Program-made: the position numbers and the translations under genes
From: Streptosporangiaceae bacterium
Lineage (GTDB): Bacteria; Actinomycetota; Actinomycetes; Streptosporangiales; Streptosporangiaceae
Direction: 5' to 3'
NCBI GenBank assembly: GCA_030038715.1
Contig: JASHSO010000182.1
Coordinates: 1-5,945, forward strand
Length of the DNA stretch: 5,945 nt
Shown: positions 1-5,945 of the stretch, in pieces
Numbering within the stretch: the stretch's first letter is position 1
Layout of the letters: the number at the start of each line of letters is the position of its first letter
Notes under the pieces: generated by a model
Told to the model about the DNA's origin: nothing
Databases searched by the model: none
Seen by the model: the letters and a program-made list of their open reading frames with translations, nothing else

Positions 1-298
<298 letters not shown>

Positions 299-299
<1 letters not shown>

Positions 300-1990
300 T
301 GGGCGCGCGGAAGGTAGAGATCTACGACACGACGTTGCGGGACGGGTCACAACAGGTCGGGCTGGACTTGACAGTCGCGGACAAGCTGCGCGTGGCCGCG
401 GCCCTGGACGGGCTCGGGGTGGACGTGATCGAGGGCGGCTGGCCCGGTTCCAACCCTAAGGACGCCGAGTTCTTCGACCGGGCCAAGCGGATGTCGTTCA
501 AGCACGCCGCGCTCGCAGCGTTCGGCGCCACCCGGGCGCCGGGCCGGAAGACCGGGGACGACGCGAACCTGCGCGCGCTGCTGGACGCGGAGACACCCAT
601 CGTCACGCTGGTCGGCAAGGCGTGGACGCTGCACGTCGACGAGGCGCTGCGCACGACCCGCGAGGAGAACCTGGCCATGGTCGCCGAGTCGGTCGCGTAC
701 CTGGCCGCGGCCGGACGGCGGGTCGTCTTCGACGCCGAGCATTTCTTCGACGGCTACGCCGCCGATCGGGGTTATGCCCTTGAGGTGCTGGCCGCCGCTG
801 CCGACGCCGGGGCCGACACGCTCGTGCTCTGCGATACCAACGGCGGGACGCTGCCCGACGACGTGTCGCGGATCGTGGCCGAGGTGACCGGTCGCTCGCG
901 GACCGCGGTCGGGGTGCACTTCCACAACGACGCAGCCTGCGCGGTGGCCAACTCGGTCGTGGCCGTTGGCGCTGGGGTACTGCACGTGCAAGGTGCGGCC
1001 AACGGATATGGCGAGCGGTGCGGCAACGCCGACCTGTTCTCGGTGATCGCCAGCCTGGAGCTCAAGCGCGGTCACTCGTTGCTGCCGGAGGGACGGCTGT
1101 CCGCGCTGGCCACGACCGCGCGGACGATCGCGGAGCTGGCGAACCTGCCGTTCGAGCCGCGCCAGCCGTACGTCGGGCCGTCGGCGTTCACCACCAAGGC
1201 CGGGCTGCACGCCTCAGCGATCGCCCGGCGTCCGGACGCGTACTCGCACGTCGATCCCTCGGTGGTCGGGAACCGGGCGCGGGTGCTGGTCAGCGAGCTT
1301 GCCGGGCGGAGCAACGTGCTGGCTAAGGCGGCCGAGCTGGGTCTTGACCTGTCGTCCGACCCGGACCTGGCCGGGCAGGTGCTGGACGAGGTCAAGGAGG
1401 CCGAGCACCGCGGCTACGCCTTCGAGGCCGCTGACGCCTCGTTCGAGTTGCTGGTCCGCCGCCGCGCTGGCGTGCTGCCTTCCTGGTTCGAGCTGGAAGG
1501 CTACCGCGTGGTGGTGGAGCGGTCCGGCCGGGGGTTCCAGGGGGTTGATCCCACCGGCCAGCCCAGCTTCGATCGCAGCGAGGCAATCGTGCGGCTGCGT
1601 TTGCGCGATGATCGCGTGGTGGCGGTCGGCGAGGGAGTTGGGCCGGTGCACGCACTGGACCAGGCGCTGCGTCGCGGCCTTTCGGAGGCCTATCCCGAGC
1701 TGGCCCGCATTCACCTGGTCGACTACAAGGTCCGCATTCTGGATGGCCGGGCGGCCACCAGCGCCGTCACCAGGGTGATGCTCACCTCGGCCGACTCCGA
1801 CGGCGAGTGGACCACGGTAGGCGTCTCGGACGACATCGTGACCGCCTCCTGGGAGGCGCTCACCGATGGCGTAGTGTTCGGCCTGCTGCGTGCCGGCGCC
1901 GAGCCGCTGGCAAGTGATCAGTCCTGTGACGATCGGCTGGCACGGCCCCTGGAAAGGGCGGCCGGGCCCGACATATCGGAGGCAGTATGA
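299..1990 (+). CDS. cimA: Citramalate synthase (CimA, TIGR00977-type)
   Basis: A 563-residue DRE-TIM acyltransferase predicted to condense pyruvate with acetyl-CoA into citramalate, the first step of threonine-independent isoleucine synthesis. The N-terminal TIM barrel opens with [10 protein letters not shown] (10-19); Arg14 is the expected catalytic arginine and Asp15 a metal ligand. HFHND (207-211) gives the two metal-binding histidines, and [11 protein letters not shown] (236-246) the conserved Asn loop. [11 protein letters not shown] (45-55) is typical of the TIGR00977 citramalate synthase group rather than classical LeuA. The linker region contains [16 protein letters not shown] (293-308). 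Residues from about 390 to 532 form a LeuA-type allosteric domain, including [12 protein letters not shown] (472-483), so end-product feedback, probably by isoleucine, is likely by family analogy. ATG 299 is chosen because it overlaps the leuB stop and places the barrel motif at the usual distance. The gene overlaps ilvD by four bases. Related paralogues (2-isopropylmalate or homocitrate synthase) are less likely given the signature and neighbours. Confidence 0.92.
1978..1982 (+). promoter_or_regulatory. Ribosome binding site of ilvD
   Basis: A perfect GGAGG lies four bases before ATG 1987, inside the last codons of cimA. It fixes the ilvD start and, with the ATGA overlap, points to independent re-initiation as well as translational coupling. 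Confidence 0.75.
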
Positions 1991-3669
1991 GCGAGTTGCC
2001 GCGGCCGCGGTCTGGCCCGCTGACCACCGGCCCGTCCCGGGCACCGGCCCGGTCCATGCTGCGGGCGGTGGGGCTGTCGGAGGAAGACCTGCAGCGTCCT
2101 CAGGTGGCGATCGCCTCGTCATGGAACGAGGTGACCCCCTGCAACGTGCACCTGAACGGGCTGTCGGCCGCGGCGAAGGAGGGCGTGCGCCAGGCCGGCG
2201 CGGTCCCGCTCGAGTTCGGCACCATCGCGGTGTCCGACGGCATCTCCATGGGCACGGAGGGCATGAAGGCCTCGCTGGTCAGCCGGGAGGTTATCGCCGA
2301 CTCTGTCGAGCTGATGATGGAGGCAGAGCAGTTTGACGCGCTGGTCGCCATCGCCGGCTGCGACAAGTCGCTGCCGGGCATGCTGATGGCGTGCGCCCGG
2401 CTGGACTTGCCGGCCGCGTTCCTGTACGGAGGCACCATTCTGCCCGGCTACCTGCCAGGTCGGGACGGCAGGCCGCTGACGATCCAGGATGTGTTCGAAG
2501 CCGTCGGCGAGCACGCCGCTGGCACGATCACCGACGGTGAGCTGCTGGCCGTCGAGCGCGCAGCGTGCCCGGGCGCGGGCTCATGCGCGGGCATGTACAC
2601 GGCGAACACGATGTCCACCTGCGCCGAGGCTCTGGGCATGACCCTGCCCGGCGAGGCCTCCGCGCCTGCGGTGTCGGCTGAGCGCACCGATCTGGCCAGG
2701 CGCACTGGTGAGGCAGTTGTCCAGGCGCTGGCCAACGGCTTGCGGCCGCGGCAGATCATGACCCGTGCCGCCTTCCTGAACGCGGCCGCCGTGGTGATGG
2801 CGACTGCCGGGTCCACCAATGCCGTGCTGCACTTGCTGGCTATCGCGCACGAGGCCGGCGTGGAACTGACCATGGACGACTTCGACGCGGTGAGCCGCCG
2901 CACGCCGGTGATCGCCTCGATGCGGCCGTCCGGCCTGTTCGTGATGAGCGAGCTCGACAAGGTTGGCGGCGTGCCGGTGATCCTGCGCGAACTGCTGTCG
3001 GCCGGACTGATCGACGGCGATGCGATGACCGTCAACGGACGCACGATCGGTGCGAACGTGGCCGATGCATTCTCGCCGGACGGCTCGGTGGTGCGGCCGG
3101 TGAAGGACCCGTTCAAGGTCGACGGCGGGCTCGCGGTGCTGCGCGGATCGCTGGCACCTAACGGCGCCGTGGTCAAGACTCCGGGCATCGAGACGCTTCG
3201 GTTCGAGGGGCGGGCCAGGGTCTTCGAGCGTGAGGAGGACTGCTTCGCTGCCGTCACCCGCGGCGAGGTCGGCGGGGGCGACGCACTGGTAATCAGGTAC
3301 GAGGGCCCCAAGGGCGGGCCTGGCATGCGCGAGATGCTGGCCGTCACCGCGGCGATCAAGGGCGCCGGACTCGGCAAGGACGTCATGCTGCTGACCGACG
3401 GGCGGTTCTCCGGTGCCACGTTCGGTGCCTGTGTGGCGCATGTCGCGCCGGAGGCATTCGACGGCGGCCCGATCGCGCTGGTGGCGGACGGCGACCCGAT
3501 TGTTCTTGACGTTCCCCAGCGGCGGCTTGAGCTGCTCGTCGACGAGGCCGAGCTGGAGCGGCGGAGGTCGGCCTGGCGGCGACCGGAGCCGAAGTACCGC
3601 AGCGGAGCCCTTGCCAAGTACGCGGCGCTGGTGTCCGGTGCCGATCGCGGCGCGGTCTGCACGGTGTGA
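1987..3669 (+). CDS. ilvD: Dihydroxy-acid dehydratase
   Basis: A 560-residue IlvD/Edd-family dehydratase that converts 2,3-dihydroxy-3-methylvalerate and 2,3-dihydroxyisovalerate to the 2-oxo acids before the final transamination to isoleucine and valine; it is cytoplasmic. Three cysteines sit where the family binds its Fe-S cluster: Cys52 (TPCNVH), Cys125 ([10 protein letters not shown]) and Cys200 ([12 protein letters not shown]). Metal-site residues are expected at Asp84 ([11 protein letters not shown]), Asp126 with Lys127, and Glu449 (GGPGMREM). The catalytic serine is expected at Ser475 in [10 protein letters not shown]. Length and cysteine pattern fit the shorter [2Fe-2S] DHAD group typical of actinobacteria, rather than the ~615-residue enterobacterial [4Fe-4S] type. 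Cluster type is inferred, not visible directly. Phosphogluconate and sugar-acid dehydratases share the fold, but the cimA/leuB context supports IlvD. The gene starts inside the cimA stop and ends 7 bases from the convergent kinase gene. Confidence 0.95.
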   Translation: MSELPRPRSGPLTTGPSRAPARSMLRAVGLSEEDLQRPQVAIASSWNEVTPCNVHLNGLSAAAKEGVRQAGAVPLEFGTIAVSDGISMGTEGMKASLVSREVIADSVELMMEAEQFDALVAIAGCDKSLPGMLMACARLDLPAAFLYGGTILPGYLPGRDGRPLTIQDVFEAVGEHAAGTITDGELLAVERAACPGAGSCAGMYTANTMSTCAEALGMTLPGEASAPAVSAERTDLARRTGEAVVQALANGLRPRQIMTRAAFLNAAAVVMATAGSTNAVLHLLAIAHEAGVELTMDDFDAVSRRTPVIASMRPSGLFVMSELDKVGGVPVILRELLSAGLIDGDAMTVNGRTIGANVADAFSPDGSVVRPVKDPFKVDGGLAVLRGSLAPNGAVVKTPGIETLRFEGRARVFEREEDCFAAVTRGEVGGGDALVIRYEGPKGGPGMREMLAVTAAIKGAGLGKDVMLLTDGRFSGATFGACVAHVAPEAFDGGPIALVADGDPIVLDVPQRRLELLVDEAELERRRSAWRRPEPKYRSGALAKYAALVSGADRGAVCTV

Positions 3670-3672
3670 CAG

Positions 3673-3695
3673 CCGGTCAGCCAGAAAGCGACCGG
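3673..3695. terminator. Weak hairpin at the convergent gene junction, possible bidirectional terminator
   Basis: CCGGTC at 3673-3678 pairs perfectly with GACCGG at 3690-3695 across an 11-base loop. It begins just after the ilvD stop and overlaps the last codons of the kinase. The stem is only 6 base pairs and neither strand has a following T-run, so this is a candidate stem at best. It is recorded because two convergent units must end here and no other gap exists. Confidence 0.25.
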
Positions 3696-4672
3696 AGCTC
3701 GGCCAGCAGCGCGGGAACTACCCGCCCTGCTAGCGTGGCGCGCTGCGCGGTGGTGTAACCGCGCGGCTCCGCTTCGACGAGCATGATCAGGTACAGGTAG
3801 CAGCGGTACATGGCGAGCCGCCGTGCGGCGGACTCGTCGAGGACAAGCTGCCCTCCGGCGGCGCGGTAGCCGGCCAGGAACGCCGTGTCGGCGGCGATGT
3901 CGCCGAACAAGGCCAGCGACACCAGATCGGCGAGCGGGTCACCCCAGAACGCGCGCTCCGCATCGATCAGGCCGCCGATTCGCGGCCCGGAGTCGGTCAG
4001 GTCGACTAGGACGTTGCCGTCCCACAGGTCGAAATGGACCAGCACAGGCATCGATACCTGGTCGAGCACGTGCGAGGTCGCCTCGAGTGCGCGCGCGATC
4101 TCGTCGGCCGGCCGGGGCAGCGCGACAGTGAACCGTCGTGCGTCTTCCAGCACGGCCCCGACCATGGCCAGGAACGCTGCTCGCCAGCTAGCGCTGAGCG
4201 GCCTCACGGCGCCCGTCGGGTACCCGAAGGCGGTGCCGGTCAGCGTGTGCAGGCTCGCCACCATCTCGCCGAGGCGGTGGCGCAGGCCCGAGCGTGCCCC
4301 GGCGTCGATACGCTCGGCCAGCGCGGGCCATGGCTCGCCCGGACACTCGGAGAGCACCAGGTAGTCGCCGTCAATGATGTCCTGGTCAAAGCCGCGGTGC
4401 AGCACGGCGGGAACCGGGGCAGCACAGGCCTGCGCCAGGTCGCAGAACAATGCCTCGGTCCGCATGATCCGCTGCTCGTAGCGCAGGATCGGCACGGAGG
4501 GTTCGGGGGAGATCTTCAGTACCACGCCGAGGCCGTCGGCAAGGCTGATCCGGTAGGCGGTGTTGAACGTGCCGCCGCGGAGCTGAGTGACTTTCGCGAC
4601 CCGGTCTTCCTGGATCCCGGCGGCAGCGAGCAGCTTCAGGAGCTGGCCGTTGCCGAGGTGCCGGTCGGGCAC
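3677..4672 (-). CDS. APH-family phosphotransferase (small-molecule kinase), substrate unknown
   Basis: A 331-residue protein with the aminoglycoside phosphotransferase / choline kinase fold. It should transfer the ATP gamma-phosphate to a hydroxyl of a small molecule in the cytoplasm. A nucleotide loop LRGGTFNTAYRI (31-42) is followed by Lys53 in VVLKIS and a likely helix-C glutamate at Glu73. The Brenner motif VHFDLWDGN (212-220) supplies catalytic Asp215 and metal-binding Asn220. IDAERAFWGDPLADL (236-250) supplies the second metal ligand, Asp237. All core residues are present, so it should be active. GTG 4672 is the only usable start seen: the next in-frame GTGs (near residue 50) would remove the nucleotide loop. 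No clear Shine-Dalgarno sequence precedes it. The start lies 37 bases inside the upstream GH3 gene, so the two are probably co-translated. The family includes antibiotic, sugar, homoserine and methylthioribose kinases. Nothing here proves drug resistance, and the glycosidase neighbour makes a sugar or glycoside substrate plausible. Confidence 0.85.
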   Translation of the reverse strand: MPDRHLGNGQLLKLLAAAGIQEDRVAKVTQLRGGTFNTAYRISLADGLGVVLKISPEPSVPILRYEQRIMRTEALFCDLAQACAAPVPAVLHRGFDQDIIDGDYLVLSECPGEPWPALAERIDAGARSGLRHRLGEMVASLHTLTGTAFGYPTGAVRPLSASWRAAFLAMVGAVLEDARRFTVALPRPADEIARALEATSHVLDQVSMPVLVHFDLWDGNVLVDLTDSGPRIGGLIDAERAFWGDPLADLVSLALFGDIAADTAFLAGYRAAGGQLVLDESAARRLAMYRCYLYLIMLVEAEPRGYTTAQRATLAGRVVPALLAELRSLSG

Positions 4673-5945
4673 GCCGATAACAGTTGATCTGGGCTTGTGA
4701 TGGCGACCGGGGTCGTCAGCACGCGGCCGGAGCCGACGGTCCGCTGCGGGCCGTGCAGCGTGAGAGTGCCGGTCAGCCGGATGTCGGCCGAGGATGACCC
4801 GATCAGCACGTCGATCTGGCCTGGCTCGACGATCCGCTGGCCGGACCGCCCGGAGAACGCTGTCCGGTCCGCGTGCAGGCGGAACGTCACCGTGGCGGAC
4901 TCGCCGGGCTGCAGCGGGACACGGGCGAACCCGGCCAGGTACCGGACTGGGAGCGCGACCTGGGCCACCAGGTCGTGCAGGTAGAGCTGGACGACCTCGG
5001 CGCCGGGCCGCTGGCCGGAATTGCGGATCGTGCAGCTGACGTCGATGGCTCCGTCCGTGGCTAGCAGGCCATCGCTGCCGACGGACAGCTGTGAATACTC
5101 GAAGCTGGTGTACGACAGGCCATGGCCGAACGGAAAAAGCGGGGTCGGGTCGGCCGCGCTGGCGCCGGTCCGCTCGGCCAGCCGTGGCCGCAGGTACGGA
5201 GCAGGCTGGCCGCCGATCCCGGCCGGGATGCCGATCGGCAGCTTGCCGCTCGGGGTCACGCGACCCGACAGCACGCCGGCGATCGCGGCGGAGCCCTCCT
5301 GACCGGGGAAGAAGGACTGGACCAGCGCCGCAAGCCTGGGCGCTACGTGGCCAAGCGCGTAGGGCCTGCCGCTGATCATCACCAGCACCACGGGCACCCC
5401 GGCATCGAGTATGGCGTCGAGCAGGTCCTGCTGCACGCCAGGCAACCGCAGGTCGGGCACGTCACAGCCCTCACCAGAGCTGCCCCTGCCGAACAGCCCG
5501 GCCTGGTCTCCGAGCACCACGACTGCCAGGTCGGCGGCGGCAGCACACGCTGCCGCCGCCGGGATTCCCGATGGGTCGGCACCGCGTACGTCGCAGCCCT
5601 GCGCGTACGTGAAAGCCGTGTCCGGCAGCTCCTCGCGCAGCGCTGTCAGCAGCGAGCTGAGCTCCACTCCGGTGCCGAGCTCCGGATGCCGGTAGCCCAC
5701 GTGCCGGGGGAAGGTGTAGCAGCCCAGACCCGACAGCGGGTCGTCTGCGAGCGGTCCGACGACGGCGATGCGGGTCGCGGGGTCGAGCGGCAGCGCGTGC
5801 CGGTCATCCGCCACAAGCACAACCGACTCATCGGCGAGCTGCCGTGCCAGCGCACGGTGGGCCGGCGGGTTCAGGTCGATGCTCGCGCCGTCCTCGCTTG
5901 GTGCCCAGCCGGGGTCGAGCAGGCCGAGCTCGAACTTCTGCTGAA
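4636..5945 (-). CDS. Glycoside hydrolase family 3 beta-glycosidase (beta-glucosidase/beta-xylosidase type), N-terminus off the window
   Basis: The reading frame stays open to the right edge (first full codon at 5943), giving 435 C-terminal residues of an enzyme that usually has 700-800. The fragment begins with QKFELGLLDPG, the end of the GH3 barrel, so the barrel and its nucleophilic aspartate lie outside. The alpha/beta sandwich domain starts at ADESVVLVADDRHALPL (about 39-53) and continues through IAVVGPLADD. SGEGCDVPDLRLPGVQQ (156-172) carries Glu158, the probable acid/base by family analogy. FPGQEGSAAIAGVLSG (212-227) and PFGHGLSYTSFEYS (271-284) are classic GH3 motifs. A fibronectin-III-like domain occupies about 299-395. 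The enzyme should release terminal beta-linked glucose or xylose; which one cannot be decided here, nor whether a signal peptide exists. The final ~40 residues are less conserved and overlap the start of the downstream kinase. One in-frame TTA codon lies near the 3' end. Confidence 0.92.
   Translation of the reverse strand, partial: QQKFELGLLDPGWAPSEDGASIDLNPPAHRALARQLADESVVLVADDRHALPLDPATRIAVVGPLADDPLSGLGCYTFPRHVGYRHPELGTGVELSSLLTALREELPDTAFTYAQGCDVRGADPSGIPAAAACAAAADLAVVVLGDQAGLFGRGSSGEGCDVPDLRLPGVQQDLLDAILDAGVPVVLVMISGRPYALGHVAPRLAALVQSFFPGQEGSAAIAGVLSGRVTPSGKLPIGIPAGIGGQPAPYLRPRLAERTGASAADPTPLFPFGHGLSYTSFEYSQLSVGSDGLLATDGAIDVSCTIRNSGQRPGAEVVQLYLHDLVAQVALPVRYLAGFARVPLQPGESATVTFRLHADRTAFSGRSGQRIVEPGQIDVLIGSSSADIRLTGTLTLHGPQRTVGSGRVLTTPVAITSPDQLLSACPTGTSATASS
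4678..4680 (-). other. In-frame TTA leucine codon near the 3' end of the GH3 gene
   Basis: Read on the minus strand, bases 4680-4678 are TTA in the GH3 frame (Leu in DQLLSAC). I found no other in-frame TTA in the five genes of this window. In Streptomyces and relatives TTA needs the developmentally controlled bldA tRNA. The codon lies five bases before the GTG start of the overlapping kinase. Any regulatory effect is inference. Confidence 0.7.
5532..5561. repeat. Perfect 13-base-pair inverted repeat inside the GH3 gene
   Basis: The arm at 5532-5544 is the exact reverse complement of 5549-5561, with a 4-base loop (ACAC on the plus strand). It lies in codons for an alanine-rich helix (PAAAACAAAADLA) of the GH3 alpha/beta domain. 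Both transcript strands could fold into a very stable hairpin. It may simply follow from runs of GCG/GCC alanine codons in high-GC DNA. Confidence 0.75.

Noticed and set aside
368..373. TTGACA resembling a -35 promoter element
   Set aside because: It lies inside cimA coding sequence and no -10-like sequence is found about 17 bases downstream.
347..2122. Long minus-strand frames opposite cimA (287 and 302 codons)
   Set aside because: They are antisense shadows with Arg/Gly/Pro-biased composition, no known motif, and a well-supported gene on the other strand.
2448..3662. A 404-codon open frame on the minus strand opposite ilvD
   Set aside because: It lies fully antisense to a clear ilvD gene, is rich in Ser, Ala, Pro and Arg with no recognisable domain, and long antisense frames are expected in high-GC DNA.
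3677..4672. Annotating the kinase as an aminoglycoside resistance gene
   Set aside because: The fold motifs are shared by many sugar and metabolite kinases; no feature specific to a known resistance enzyme is visible.
4697..5695. Several plus-strand frames of 63-95 codons opposite the GH3 gene
   Set aside because: They are short, Arg/Ala-rich, lack domains or ribosome binding sites, and are antisense to a clear GH3 gene.

Overview
This window is high-GC, gene-dense DNA with almost no intergenic space. GC-rich third codon positions, GTG starts and a branched-chain amino acid cluster with TIGR00977-type citramalate synthase suggest an actinobacterium. The sequence alone does not fix the genus.

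Positions 1-3669 (plus strand) hold three tightly packed genes of branched-chain amino acid synthesis: the 3' end of leuB (3-isopropylmalate / 3-methylmalate dehydrogenase), a complete cimA-type citramalate synthase, and a complete ilvD (dihydroxy-acid dehydratase). The junctions are a 1-base overlap (TGATG) and a 4-base overlap (ATGA), so this is almost certainly one translationally coupled transcript. Together the genes cover much of the threonine-independent route to isoleucine. CimA condenses pyruvate and acetyl-CoA to citramalate. LeuCD (not in the window) isomerises it. LeuB oxidises methylmalate to 2-oxobutyrate. IlvBN and IlvC (not in the window) then act, followed by IlvD. LeuB and IlvD also serve leucine and valine synthesis.

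Positions 3677-5945 (minus strand) hold a second, convergent unit: a GH3-family beta-glycosidase whose N-terminal catalytic barrel lies beyond the right edge, followed downstream by an APH-fold small-molecule kinase. The kinase start lies inside the glycosidase gene (37-base overlap). The two transcription units meet tail to tail with only 7 bases between stop codons; a short hairpin lies across this junction.

The window is mostly ordinary metabolism and I do not see a convincing new system. The points most worth a second look are the compact leuB-cimA-ilvD arrangement, the overlapping GH3/APH-kinase pair with an in-frame TTA codon just before the kinase start, and a perfect 13-base-pair hairpin inside the GH3 coding sequence. 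No RNA genes, mobile elements or CRISPR arrays were seen, and no stretch over 300 bases lacks a gene.
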